DNA of 64,000 nucleotides from Fonsecaea monophora. Its lineage: Eukaryota; Ascomycota; Eurotiomycetes; Chaetothyriales; Herpotrichiellaceae. The notes beneath the pieces are model-generated. The model worked only from the letters and a program-made list of their open reading frames with translations. It was not told the DNA's origin and did not search any database. Shown piece after piece: positions 1-11,529 of this stretch. The position numbers were made by a program, and so were the translations under genes. Within the stretch, counting starts at the first letter, position 1. Every line of letters begins with the position of its first letter. The stretch lies in assembly GCF_001642475.1 (NCBI RefSeq), contig NW_019174023.1, positions 59,700-123,699 of the forward strand, read 5' to 3'.

Positions 1-221
1 CTGTTTTGAATCTGAAGAGACAGGTTGTTTCCATTCATGCTACGATGCTTAACAAGCACAACCAACCGCTCGAGAACCACCTACGACTCCATGTAGAGCA
101 AGACATTTAATGTCCTGTACCGAGGTCCTTCCACTATCTCTTCCACGTCCAACGCCGTTCGCTATGCCATATGGTACACGAATATCCCAGGCCATCGCCT
201 CGATTACAAGCAGAGACCTGG

Positions 222-803
222 TCAGTCACTGTCGTCGTTGATCGGCTCGACAACATCCTTGATTTTTTCTTTCAGAAATTCCACCCCCAGCTCAACAGTG
301 ACCTCCGGGATCCTTACATCTGGTAGTCCATCTGGGCCGCCCGACCATTCTTTTGACAGTGCAATAGCGTTGTTGTTCACCCCTCCGCCATTCAAGGTTG
401 CCGCAGCAGCTGCGCCTCCAGTCCCAGGTCCAGTTGTTGTCGTCGTCGTAGGTGTACTCGTGCCATTCGTCTTGGCATCTTTGCTTTCCTTATCCCCGGC
501 CTGGTTCTTGCCGTCCTTGGGCATCTTCGCCCGTCGCATAACTTCGCTCATCAGCTCTGGGAAAGTGTCGCATGAGCCATTCCTGAGTAACTCGAGCGCC
601 AATGCGCGGACGCGGTCTGTCCAGCCCGTCCGGGCGAGGCTATCTGCTAGGAGGGCGCTGAGGTCGGGTATAGCGCCCGTCTGTCGGAGGTGTTGAATGA
701 GAGCTTGAGAGGTCGCAGGTGGTAAGGAGTTCGAGGAGCTGGTGAGGGAAGAAGGGATGGAGATTGTAGCCGCGTTGTCAGCTGATGGCCCTGAGGTCGA
801 CAT
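222..803 (-). CDS. Conserved small protein of unknown function, possibly Shg1/BOD1-like
   Basis: A single exon encodes 193 aa from an ATG at 803. Residues about 30-95 form a predicted helical block (ALIQHLRQTGAIPDL, then LARTGWTDRVRALALELLR). A low-complexity Lys/Asp and Thr/Gly/Ala linker follows (about 95-150), then a short conserved-looking tail with IPEVTVELGVEFLKEKI and an acidic end. This helical-block, linker and tail layout recalls the small BOD1/SHG1 family, one member of which is a subunit of the COMPASS histone H3K4 methyltransferase, but the match is by eye and weak. No signal peptide or membrane segment is visible. The protein could equally be an unrelated fungal hypothetical. 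I am fairly sure it is coding and unsure of its role. Confidence 0.55.
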   Translation of the reverse strand: MSTSGPSADNAATISIPSSLTSSSNSLPPATSQALIQHLRQTGAIPDLSALLADSLARTGWTDRVRALALELLRNGSCDTFPELMSEVMRRAKMPKDGKNQAGDKESKDAKTNGTSTPTTTTTTGPGTGGAAAAATLNGGGVNNNAIALSKEWSGGPDGLPDVRIPEVTVELGVEFLKEKIKDVVEPINDDSD

Positions 804-1942
804 TTTGTGGATGTCTCGCTATGTCAAGGCCAGAAGGTGAATGTGGGTGCGCGTCGGGATAATGTGGGCTCTAAATGTGTTTTCGTGGTAGAGAGGGGCT
901 CAGTTGCATTAATTTTCGAGATCGATAGTCTGGCACACCTGGCCGTACGCCGCTGGTCGATGTCGGTAGTAGGAGATACCGTCCTCCGGAGGGCTGTCCA
1001 GCAGCACTACTTGAAAGGAAAGTGTGAGTGGCCTGTAGCTGTCTACAAGGAGGCGGGCTTGATTCTTGAGAATGTTCCGCTCCGCACTTTGAAAATTGGA
1101 GGTGCGGGCGGACATGGGTTGGCGGAGCGGAAGTACGCCAGGTACGCTACGAATCAGAGGGCGAGTTCCCATGGGCTTGTTGTGGGCGATTCATGGTTGT
1201 ATAAGGAAGTGAATTGATTGATCATCATGAATGGCTTTCTTCCTATTATTCGTCATGAGAGGCGAAAATGTCAGACATGTGGTATGGACTGTAGCAGGGA
1301 TACAGAGACATCCGTAAGAGCAGCGGGTCTTAGAGCCGGATGACTCTCAGTACGCAATCTGGCATTACGCCCCCTCGTGGCAAGGCTCAGATTCAGCCTC
1401 GCCACCTGGAAGGCAGATCTAGAGCAATACTTGTACAAGTACACGAATGGAATGGGAAGAGAAAGGCATTAAGTCAAGACCTGAAGGATTAAAGCTTAGC
1501 GTGCTATCAAGCAAGTGTTTGATGCCTATTTCAAGTGCATGTAAAACTCGTGGCAAGGCAATCGTTGGGCGGTATCAGAAGATTCGACCGTCTTCTCTTT
1601 CGTAGGCTGCCAGAGGCAACGTATGTTGGTTGGGCTCAAATGACCGTCATTCGAACACGCCAAGACGGGGCTTTCTCCTGCGCCTCAAGTCCTCTAGAGG
1701 TTCAACTCATCACTTTCAACAAACGCTTTGCTCACTCTCACCCTTTTGTTACCATCTCCTTTCTCCTCCTCTCAAGGTTCTTCTTATAAGGAGCTCCTTG
1801 AAATCATTCCATCCTTTTTCTATCGTCCCTAAAACTATCGTTGCGAAGACCGGCGCTCTTGTCTCTGGTCTCCTAGAAACCACATCAACAAACCTCCGCA
1901 ATCTCCTTCTCAGACCGTTTTTGATATCTCAAGGACATCAAG
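804..1942. other. Intergenic region upstream of cdc48
   Basis: This is the shared upstream region of the divergent small-protein gene and cdc48. The last 250 bp before the cdc48 ATG are pyrimidine-rich (for example 1731-1790, many CTC/CCT runs), typical of a filamentous-fungus promoter and 5' leader. Short open frames here show no recognisable protein. Confidence 0.5.
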
Positions 1943-4624
1943 ATGTCTGCAGAACCTGATCACGCCCATGACAAGAAGAAGGTCAACCTACAGTATGTGT
2001 CACCTTCCTCGAAACCGCAAGATGCGCTGCTAACTCAAGCTACAGTGATGCTTCGGGCGCAGAGAAGAAAGAGGTACGGATTTCTCCCGGCAACCTCTAC
2101 GGTGACGAATCCCAGACTGACAGAGCTATCCAGGAGCTTGATACGGCCACAGCCATCCTGAAAAAGAAGAAGAAGCCAAACTCATTGATGTATGTTGAAC
2201 ACTGGCAACGACTTGGTGCAGACCGGCTGACAAATGACGCAGCGTGACCGATGCTACGAACGATGATAACTCCATCATTGCTCTCTCAAACAATACCATG
2301 GAGACGTTACAACTGTTCCGAGGCGATACAGTCTTGGTCCGAGGAAAGAAACGAAAGGACACCGTCTTGATCGTCCTAGCCGATGACGACCTCGACGATG
2401 GAAGCGCTCGTATCAACAGAGTGGTTCGCCACAACCTCAGAGTCAAGCACGGCGATATCATCACTGTTCACCCTTGTCCTGACATCAAATATGTGAGTAC
2501 TGTCTCATTGCACTATTTCCAGCACAGTTCTAACTCTTCATGTAGGCGAAGCGCATCGCGGTTCTTCCCATTGCAGATACCATCGAGGGTCTGACCGGAT
2601 CTCTCTTCGACGTCTTCCTCGCCCCCTACTTCCGCGAAGCATACCGACCTGTCCGACAAGGAGATCTCTTTACAGTCCGAGCCAGTATGAGACAAGTCGA
2701 ATTTAAAGTGGTCGAAGTCGATCCCCCGGAGTACGGCATTGTGGCCCAAGATACCGTCATTCACTGCGAAGGAGACCCGATCCAGCGTGAAGACGAGGAA
2801 GGAAACTTGAACGAGGTCGGATACGATGATATTGGTGGTTGCAGAAAGCAGATGGCTCAGATCCGCGAATTGGTTGAGTTGCCACTGCGACATCCCCAGC
2901 TGTTCAAGTCGATCGGTATCAAACCTCCCCGAGGCATCCTCATGTATGGCCCTCCGGGTACTGGTAAGACCCTGATGGCACGAGCTGTCGCCAACGAAAC
3001 CGGTGCTTTCTTCTTCCTGATCAACGGCCCCGAAATCATGTCAAAGATGGCTGGTGAATCAGAATCCAATCTGCGGAAAGCTTTCGAGGAAGCTGAGAAG
3101 AACTCGCCTGCCATTATCTTCATCGACGAAATCGACTCTATCGCACCAAAGCGAGAGAAGACTAACGGCGAGGTTGAGCGACGTGTCGTTTCGCAACTGC
3201 TCACTCTCATGGATGGCATGAAGGCGAGGTCCAACGTGGTCGTGATGGCCGCCACCAACCGACCCAACTCGATCGATCCCGCCCTTAGACGATTTGGTCG
3301 ATTTGACCGTGAAGTCGACATCGGTATTCCGGACCCGACTGGTCGTCTGGAGATTCTTCAAATCCACACCAAGAACATGAAATTGGCCGAAGATGTTGAC
3401 CTTGAGTCGATCGCCGCCGAGACTCACGGTTACGTCGGTTCTGATATTGCATCACTCTGCTCCGAGGCCGCCATGCAGCAGATTCGTGAGAAGATGGATT
3501 TGATCGACCTGGACGAGGACACAATCGATGCCGAAGTGTTGGATTCGCTGGGAGTCACCATGGAAAACTTCCGGTATGCCCTGGGTGTCTCCAATCCCTC
3601 TGCTCTCCGCGAGGTGGCGGTTGTCGAAGTTCCCAACGTTCGCTGGGACGATATCGGTGGTCTCGAGGGTGTCAAGCGCGAACTCATCGAGTCTGTGCAA
3701 TACCCTGTCGACCATCCCGAGAAATTCCTCAAATTCGGTCTTTCACCATCTCGAGGAGTGTTGTTCTACGGTCCTCCCGGAACTGGTAAAACTATGCTTG
3801 CCAAAGCCGTGGCCAACGAATGTGCCGCAAACTTCATCTCCGTCAAGGGTCCTGAGCTTCTGAGTATGTGGTTCGGCGAATCTGAAAGCAATATCCGAGA
3901 TATCTTCGACAAGGCGCGTGCCGCAGCTCCCTGTGTCGTCTTCCTTGACGAACTTGACTCGATTGCCAAATCCCGTGGTGGTTCCGTGGGTGATGCCGGT
4001 GGTGCATCTGACCGGGTGGTTAACCAGCTCCTCACTGAAATGGATGGCATGACCTCGAAGAAGAACGTCTTTGTTATCGGCGCTACCAACAGACCTGAGC
4101 AACTCGACAATGCTCTTTGCCGACCCGGACGTCTGGACACTCTTGTCTACGTCCCTCTTCCCGACGAAGCATCCCGTGAATCCATTCTGCGGGCGCAACT
4201 GCGCAAGACTCCTGTCGCTGCAGATGTGGATCTTAAATACATTGCCAGCAAGACCCATGGTTTCTCTGGTGCTGATTTGGGCTTCGTCACACAACGGGCT
4301 GTCAAACTCGCTATCAAGGAGTCGATTGCCGCAGACATTGAAAGACAGAAGGAACGTGAGGCCGCTGGTGAGGATGCCATGGACGCCGACGAAGGCGAGG
4401 ATCCCGTCCCAGAGCTGACCCGACGACACTTTGAAGAGGCTATGCAAGCTGCCCGGCGGTCCGTTAGCGATGTGGAGATTCGCCGCTATGAAGCCTTTGC
4501 ACAAGCCATGAAACAGAGCGGTGGCAGTGCTTTCTTCAAATTCCCTTCTGCTGGTCAAGAAGCCGATGCCGCCAACGGTACTGGCTTTGGTGATGCTGGC
4601 AATGATGACAGCTTGTACGACTAA
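1943..4624 (+). CDS. cdc48: AAA+ ATPase Cdc48/p97 (segregase)
   Basis: Five exons encode 820 aa: 1943-1992, 2046-2073, 2134-2189, 2243-2492 and 2546-4624. The four introns are 53-60 bp and all lie in the N-terminal part; phases agree at every junction. Order: N-terminal substrate/cofactor domain (about 1-190), D1 ATPase with Walker A GPPGTGKT near 263-270 and Walker B IIFIDEIDSIAP, then D2 with a second GPPGTGKT near 536 and VVFLDELDSIA. The C-terminus is acidic and ends in LYD. Cdc48 unfolds ubiquitylated proteins with cofactors such as Ufd1-Npl4 for ERAD, ribosome quality control and chromatin extraction, in cytosol and nucleus. Length matches the family (about 820-830 aa) and all catalytic motifs are intact. 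It is essential in yeasts. Confidence 0.97.
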
Positions 4625-5217
4625 GGTGATGGTGGTGGCGGCACTTGCGACAAAACTCATCCACACTGAGTTGGGGGCCTGGGTGGAAAGCACGATTCTG
4701 CAGAGATACGAGGCGCAAAGAAAGTGAACGGCGTCAAGAACCATACCGACATGTGGCTCACCGAACGCATGGACATGGCAGGGGAAAGGGTGTTCTTGAT
4801 GGCCGTGCTTGAAGTATGTCCCATCGGATTCATCGACTGGCCTGGCAAATTTGTATTCTACCTTCTACCTAGACAGATGAGATTGCATGCAAAATAATAG
4901 AATGGCTGACTGAGGAGCCGTGGGGTTATTATAGGTGATCGGTCCTGCCTTGTTATATGAAGCCTTTTTCTTTTAATGCAGCCTGATGCACATCAACTAA
5001 GCCTTGTGCATGATGATGTAAACACCCAACGGCCGTTCCGGGGATGCCGCTTTTGGGTGGCTGTGGGTGGCTCCCTGATTTCTCGCCCTCCACCAGCCTG
5101 TCAATCCATCTAATTTCCCGCCCTTTGCTGCCATCTCAATTCCTTTTCTCTCGCGCGACTTTTGTCGACGGTAACGATAGTATCTCTTTGGGTTCCTTCC
5201 TAGTATTTGCATTGACT
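4625..5217. other. Intergenic region between cdc48 and kei1
   Basis: 593 bp between tandem genes, holding the cdc48 3' end and the kei1 promoter. Open frames running through it on the minus strand are shadows of the cdc48 coding frame. I see no gene. Confidence 0.5.
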
Positions 5218-6360
5218 ATGGCGAATTATGGCATCTCCGCGCGCCTCTTGCGCCTGGGCCGTCCAAAGGTATGCCAACAGTGTCGAAACCTCGAGTTCCT
5301 TCAATCCATGCTGACTTGTTCTGCACAGCGCTTCTTCTACACGATGACGCTCTCGACGGGCGCCAGTCTCATTACCCTCTCGATGCTGGTCAATAAACTC
5401 GCTGGCCTCTATGGCATTCTTGCGCTCTTCACGGGATACCACCTATCGCCCTTCCAACTGTCCATGTACATCTACTCGACCGTCGCACTCGTCCTTACTG
5501 CCTACCTTGCACGACATATCCGAAAACAATCGCCGCTGCAGTGCCTTGCGCTGGCTTGGTTTTACGTCTTGGACAGTATCGTTAACGCCGCATATACCGC
5601 CGTCTTCGCTGCGACATGGTTCTTGGTGCTGGCACAGCATGACGCAGGGAAGACGGACAAGAAAGGACCAGGCGCATCGACTATGGATCAAGTATCGGGA
5701 TTCACGGATCCACAACTCAATGTCTCGAGAGTAGAAGTCGTTGCCACACCCCAGCCTCCCATGACGGGTGGTGGTCAGGACGCTGTCGCCGCTGGAGTAC
5801 CTGCCACCAACGCTGCGGGCAGCGGAAGCAACGGCGCCCTGCAATCGGCAGTCTTGGACTCGCAAAACATGAATTCCGTGGGTGTTATTATTGCCATGTG
5901 GACCATCCGGGCTTATTTCTGCTTGATCATGCTGGCTTTCGCCCGCATGGTCATCCGACAACATATTGCCTCGAGCGGATCTAAACTGGGCGTCGATTAT
6001 ACCACCGCATCAATAAACTCCCAATTAGCAGAGAATCCGTTCTCTGAGAGCAGACCAGAGGGAAAGGGTTGGGGAGGCAAACTTGGTCGCTTTATGGTTG
6101 GCATTGGCCGAAGTTACTGGCTGGGCAGTGACGAAGATGATAGCTGGATGAACGGCATGGGTGGGAAATTCCGAAAGAGTGGTGTTGCTGGCGACGAAAA
6201 CGGGTTCATGCTCAGTAAAATTGAGAGTGGACCTACGGAGAGGGAAAGGAGAAGACGATCGGGAACGGGACCGCCAGCACCGGCCCCAGGTGTTGTGCCT
6301 GGTGTCGCTACGGTGGAGGGAGACAAGATGACTTTGCAAATTCCTCCGCAGAACAACTGA
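5218..6360 (+). CDS. kei1: Inositol phosphorylceramide synthase regulatory subunit Kei1
   Basis: Two exons (5218-5268 and 5329-6360) encode 360 aa. The 60-bp intron has a length divisible by three and no stop, so it could be misread as coding; splicing restores the typical join RPK-RFFYTMTLSTGASLITL. The N-terminal half carries about four hydrophobic segments, including LYGILALFTGYHLSPFQLSMY and a segment around VLDSIVNAAYTAVFAA. A Gly/Ala-rich loop and one more membrane segment (MWTIRAYFCLIMLAFARMVI) follow, then a long polar tail. Kei1 is the Golgi partner of Aur1 in making inositol phosphorylceramide from ceramide and phosphatidylinositol. The family is recognised from the conserved N-terminal block; the tail is variable in the family. 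An Aur1-like enzyme lies 5 kb downstream (11530-12935). Confidence 0.85.
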   Translation: MANYGISARLLRLGRPKVCQQCRNLEFLQSMLTCSAQRFFYTMTLSTGASLITLSMLVNKLAGLYGILALFTGYHLSPFQLSMYIYSTVALVLTAYLARHIRKQSPLQCLALAWFYVLDSIVNAAYTAVFAATWFLVLAQHDAGKTDKKGPGASTMDQVSGFTDPQLNVSRVEVVATPQPPMTGGGQDAVAAGVPATNAAGSGSNGALQSAVLDSQNMNSVGVIIAMWTIRAYFCLIMLAFARMVIRQHIASSGSKLGVDYTTASINSQLAENPFSESRPEGKGWGGKLGRFMVGIGRSYWLGSDEDDSWMNGMGGKFRKSGVAGDENGFMLSKIESGPTERERRRRSGTGPPAPAPGVVPGVATVEGDKMTLQIPPQNN

Positions 6361-7228
6361 TCCTTATACCGGTACTTAACCTGGGTCAGATCTGAAAGAG
6401 AAGGGGTTCTACAGCTTGATGAAGAGAGTGGTGGTCGTAAGGGCGACCGAGGAGAAAGGGTACACTCAACACATTGTATACAAATGGTCCGCGGGCGTTT
6501 ACCATGAGGGACGGTGTTTGGCTGGCAGAACAACACATGTCGGGATGATTCCAACCTGATGGAGGGACGTGTGGAATGTATATCTATACCGAGTAGATCT
6601 AATGATGTCGAGTGCGTATACGGAATCATGGCTCGAACAGCCTGTTGCCAGGAGTGCATTTAGAGCATTTGCCTTGGGGCATCTTCTTTTTAAATCTGTT
6701 TATCACGATAAAGCTACATGAAAGTACACAGGGAACAAGGACGGACCATTGGTAGGTTTACAGGTGCAGGAGGTGGAATAGACCATGGTTGTAGAGGTAG
6801 GATGGGTGGTAGGGTACTTGGTGTATATCAGAGCTACAAGGTGGTGACCAGGCGTGTGTCATTTGAACGTCAATTTCCTATTTCCCTGGCGGGCTGATAC
6901 TGTCATTTGAATTGATATCCCAGCGCTACTAGGAAGGACTTCCTCGCATATCGTCTCATTATTCCTCCCTGACATCATCCGTGTTTTCTCTATCTGATCC
7001 CTGTCCAGAACCGCGACATCCCTATCGAGAGTCCTCTGCCCCATCAGGACCACAGCCGAAGTAATCATGCCTGCCAGCTACGACATTGGCTGCGATGCCT
7101 TAATTCTACTCAACAAACCCTACGAATTTCACCAGTCTCCCTGATAGAAGGAGCCTAATCTCCCAGAACATACAAGAAGCACTCTCGGCAAAGCTCTGCA
7201 CATAGAAGTGCCATCTGTACTGTCATAT
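6361..7228. other. Intergenic region, no gene seen
   Basis: 868 bp between the convergent kei1 and polyol dehydrogenase genes. Open frames here are short or overlap kei1 in antisense, and none carries a recognisable motif. Confidence 0.45.
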
Positions 7229-8726
7229 CTACAGTTTCTCGTCGGAGATGACCACTTTAAAGACATGCCTGCCATCTTTCGCCTTGACTTCATGGACGGT
7301 CTCAAACGCCTCCAGACTCTGCTCAAAGGGAAAGACGTGGCTGATCAGTGACTTCGCATCGACAAGGCCTCTGTCAATCAACGATATGGCGTCTTCGAAA
7401 CAGTTGGTACTATATCTCCAGGTTCCTGTGATCGTTTTTGTCAGAGCCAAATAATGGTGGTGCGTCGGGTCTGGAAGCCTCACCTCGCACGTTGAGCTGC
7501 TTGGAGCAAATGTCCATTATTGGAAGTCGAGGAAATTGGCCGTTGAGCAGTCCAACTTGGACGTCTATCAGAACACACCTCAGGTTAGTCTGGCAACACT
7601 TTTGGAAGTGGTTTCCATCTTGAAGACGCTCACAAGTCCCTCCAGGTCTACAGACGTGGAGTCCGATCTGCATGCACTCTTCGGCGCCTGCAGCTTCCAC
7701 CACAACGTCAAACCCACGGTGGAGCCCATCCACAGAGCTTAGGATGTCTTTGGCAACTCTGCTGGAATACTCTTCTGTCGTCTCGTTAGGGCGGCGCGGC
7801 GGGTTGACAAATGCCTGATCCGCGCAATATGTCTTTGCGAATTCCGCCCGGTGAGGTTGTACCTCAAAGACGACTACTTTTTTTGCGGCATACCTTCAAG
7901 ACTGTGGTCAGCATGCACACCAAGTACGGATAGCCTGGTCAGGACTCACGCTTTGGCGATTGCTCCCAGCAGCAACCCGATACAGCCACCCCCGAGGACC
8001 AACACAGTTTGGTTCGCCTTCAGTCCAGCTTGTCGAGTCATCTGGATAGCGATGGCAAAAGGCTGTATCGCACCAGCCTCGACCCATGAGATTTTGGGCG
8101 TCAGGCGAGCCAGTGCGGTAACCGGGACAATCTTGTAGTTGGTGAGCAAACCATCTTGCCGCCCGGGTCCCGGTACTCCGTAATACTCTATCGAGCTACA
8201 GATGTTGGAAAAGCCGGTCGTACACTCTTCGCAACTGATCACATTTCAGTACCGTGGCCAAGGTCTTATTCAGGACACTCTTACGCCAAACAGGGAAGAG
8301 CCGGTTTGATCGCGGCACGATCACCAGGTGCCCACGATTTGACATCATCAGCGACCTGAATGACTTCCCCAGCAGCTTCATGCCCGATGATGAAAGGTTC
8401 TTCGATGATATCAGGGCCTGCCCGGCCCTCTTTCCAGAAGTGGATCTATAAATCTCGGTCAACATTTCGCTTAGCTCTATCAAATACTGCGCACGGGTAC
8501 TTACATCTGAGCCACAGATTCCCGCAGCGCGAATCCGGACAAGGGCTTTACCACTCGGTAGTGGTGAACCGGCAACGTATATCGGGCTATCCCGGTACGA
8601 ATCCAGCTTCACAGGCCAGTCTTGAACGGTGATATCATTGATCCCTGCAATGACCACAGCACGGTTCTTGCTTATGTCCGCCTTGACCGGAATGGAGCCA
8701 CCATTGCTTGTCGCTGAGGGAGCCAT
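7229..8726 (-). CDS. Zinc-dependent polyol (sorbitol/xylitol/L-arabinitol-type) dehydrogenase, MDR family
   Basis: Six exons encode 401 aa on the minus strand: 8505-8726, 8285-8445, 7950-8234, 7634-7893, 7484-7564 and 7229-7425. All phases agree. Catalytic zinc ligands are in GICGSDIHFW and GHEAAGE; the structural zinc cysteines are spaced C-x2-C-x2-C-x7-C in CLACEECTTGFSNIC. The Rossmann motif is VLVLGGGCIGLLLGAIAKA, and GGTYVQVG follows. This layout is that of sorbitol, xylitol and L-arabinitol dehydrogenases, which oxidise a polyol to a ketose with NAD(P). Substrate cannot be told from sequence by eye. A start at 8741 would need TTG, so the ATG at 8726 was chosen. The gene is divergent from panB with 528 bp between starts. 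Confidence 0.87.
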
Positions 8727-9254
8727 TGTGGTCAGAAGCAAATGTCCCAGGAGATGGAGGAATGATGGTGCTGGAAAAGCCGCTGGTGTGTGAACTATTT
8801 AGCGAGCAAGGACGTGTCGCTAGTGCAGGAACCTTGTCTACAAATTCGCGAGGGCCTGTAGTTTTCGAAAGATTGGGTTTCGACTCTGACAGCAGCGAAG
8901 GGCGAGGCTGAAGTATTCGCGAAGTTGCCGGACGGCGTTAGCGCTCAACGGGAGCGGGGAAGAAATGACACAAAAGAGGAAAAGGGGTTGGAGACTCATG
9001 CTTGACCTCGGGAGACTGCGTTGTAACGACGATACTTATGACTCTTTAACTCTCGGTAGGGCTATGGCACATGGGTACAGTATGGGTCTTGCTGCCAATG
9101 CGGTTGGATGTCCGAGCGCAATCGGACCTTGCCACCTCGATGTTGACTCCCCTCGGCTCTCCCGCTGAGTATTTGACACAGGAGTCAGGAAGGATAGCCA
9201 TCTTGGTAACTACCAACACTACAACTGCTTCGAATCTGCTACCTGCCTAGAAAA
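8727..9254. promoter_or_regulatory. Divergent promoter region of polyol dehydrogenase and panB
   Basis: 528 bp between the two ATGs, so both promoters must lie here. No specific operator could be identified by eye. Confidence 0.4.
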
Positions 9255-10582
9255 ATGGGAGGAGTCAAGAAGTTTCTCGATGCTTGCCAATCAGGCGTCG
9301 CTTGTTGTACGACACCTTGGGACTATCCGACCGCCTTGCTGTGCGAGAAAGCGGGTATGGACCTAGTCTTGGTGGGCGACAGCCTCGCAATCGTGGCACT
9401 GGGCCACGACGCGACGAACTATGCGACGCTGGACGAGATGATCTATCATTGCAAGGCTGTGGCACGGGGCGCAAAGTCCCCCTTGTTGCTGGGCGATATG
9501 CCCATGGGCTCATATGAGATCTCGGATGAACAAGGTGAGCGTCGACATAACCAACTCTGCGTTCCATCTTGGAAGAGGCCGCAGTGCTGTGCGGCTACAT
9601 GTGTCGTTCCATGAGCTCTGCCTCAGAAAGCACCCATTCAGCAGCGACAAATGCCATCAGATTGGTCAAAGAAGGCCGGTGCGATGCCATCAAGTTGGAA
9701 GGCGTCGCGAGTCAAGGCGATCGTGAAAGCGGGTGTGCATGTCATCGGACACATTGGCCTGACCCCCCAGACGAACACCTCGGGCGCGAGTGCCTATGGG
9801 ATCACAGCAGAGGAGAGTGAGAATACCCTGAGAGATGCATTGGCTCTACAAGACGCTGGAACCTTTGCGGTGGTGGTGGAAGCGGTGGCAGGACTGGGGG
9901 CCGAGTGGATCACGTCGAACCTGAAGATTCCGACGATTGGGATTGGGTAAGTAGAGCTTGGGGGGTTTTTCATCTTCTTGTGATTTCCGATCCAGTCTAC
10001 TCGTCCAAACCGCTGTTGTAGGACTGACTGGTTGACCACATCGCCTTCTCTTAGATGCGGCCCGAATAGTTCTGCCCAGATTGGCGTCCAGTCGGAGCTG
10101 TTGGGTTACGAAAACTCGCTTTTTGCCGCCATGGGAGTATTCTTTCTCTCTGTGTCTGTCTATCTAAGAGAGACACAATCTCATAGGGAAGAGTGATACG
10201 GCCAGAGTGCTAATGACTACCCGTCCCTCCAGATGGCACAAGAAATACGCCACCGTGGGCGAGACGTCGATCCGAGGCCCTGAAACAGTACAAACGGGAC
10301 GTGTCGGCGCGCTCGTTCCCAGAAGCAAAGCGTGTAAGCCACGCCACGCCACGCCACGTCTCTCCTATACAGTCTATACATGCCAATCCAAATTCTAATC
10401 CCCTCGCTCGCTTGCTTGTAGATCTATCTATCTATCCACCCACCTCATGGCCTTTAAGCCTGGCGATCCATTGCGCGAGATACATTTTTGAGATATGCTG
10501 ACACGATTGGACGATCCCAAACTTGCAGGGGTATGACATGCCTCCCGAGGAGGTTGCGAAGATGAAGGCCCCCCAAATCTAG
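9255..10582 (+). pseudogene. panB: 3-methyl-2-oxobutanoate hydroxymethyltransferase (ketopantoate hydroxymethyltransferase), frame-broken copy
   Basis: Exon 1 (9255-9534) gives the start MGGVKKFLDACQSGVACC and the conserved block DLVLVGDSLAIVALGHD. Exon 2 (9645-9946) gives ATNAIRLVKEGRCDAIKLEG and then, one base out of frame at 9701-9711, SRVKAIVKAGVHVIGHIGL. Exon 3 starts at 10055 with CGPNSSAQIGVQSELLGY; a further exon from about 10233 gives KKYATVGETSIR; one extra base at 10274-10277 precedes ALKQYKRDVSARSFPEAKR. The last exon (10529-10582) gives GYDMPPEEVAKMKAPQI. The junction between exon 3 (donor at 10137) and the next exon is also out of phase. PanB makes ketopantoate for pantothenate and CoA. 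No intron can explain the first two shifts because homologous residues are contiguous. It is either a decaying copy or carries assembly errors. Confidence 0.75.
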
Positions 10583-11529
10583 CTGCCCAGCTTTGTCATT
10601 TTCGCTCCCTCTCGGTAACCAGTCGCTAGTAACCTATGAGTATCTAATTTATAGCCCGCTACGTCGCTGGTTTTGTTGTTCACGCGAAATGCACAGTCAC
10701 TCGTACAAGGACAAGGACATGAGCTTTGAACAGGAACAGGACGGGACAAACAGTATTGGGTAGTTGGTCCCCAAAGCCGGCAGTGGCATGTAGTGGCACA
10801 GTACGAGGAACGATGAGATGATTTCTTGAGATTCTGAGAGATCAGCGCCGGATTTATATTATTCATATACCGTTTCCCTTCTGGTGAACTGACTAACTAA
10901 CCGACTCTCCATCAGAGCGTGGAATGTAAAGAGGAGTGAATGAATATTCATCGAGACCATCTCGCCGGATTGTGTGTAAAAGTCTCGCTATACTATGCCG
11001 CTTGAAATGTAATAAAAAACCATTCACGCTTGGCCCGTATTGTATCCCTGCATACTGCATCCCTGTTACCCTGATGCTATGCTGCACTCCCTCGCTCAGC
11101 TATAACTATCTAGCCATCTAACCCCCTTGTCCCTCATGTCTCGTGCGTGTTCTTGTTCTCGGGTCTAATTTCCATGTTCAAGATCCTTTCGAAATCACTT
11201 GCCACACCAACCAAGAGACATTTTCACTTGGTGCTTGTCTACTGGGCAACTTCCCCACTGGCGTAAATTCCCACTCGTAGCCCCACTGATCCATGTCTTC
11301 GTGACTCGATTCGTCTCGTCTCGTCTCGTCTCGTTGCGCATTAGTGCTCTGCTCTGCTCTGCTGCTCTGCTCTATCGGTCCTGTTGTCTCCCGGGTCATA
11401 CTTCCAAAGTCGGTCCTGGGCGTTGTTCAAGGGTTCAGGACCTCGTCACCCATGCGCTTTTTATAAGAAAGGGCGTCAACACGTTCGGAGAGGGTCCGTT
11501 ACTGCAGCCGTCCTTCTGGAGAAGTTTGA
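10583..11529. other. Intergenic region with pentanucleotide repeats
   Basis: 947 bp between the 3' ends of panB and the PAP2 gene. It holds a run of TCGTC units at 11311-11334 and GCTCT units at 11346-11373. No gene is evident. Confidence 0.5.
11311..11373. repeat. Two adjacent pentanucleotide microsatellites
   Basis: TCGTC repeats about five times at 11311-11334 and GCTCT about five times (one unit interrupted) at 11346-11373, directly visible in the sequence. Confidence 0.85.

Noticed and set aside
8727..8741. Upstream start of the polyol dehydrogenase at 8741
   Set aside because: The codon is TTG; the ATG at 8726 fits the family.
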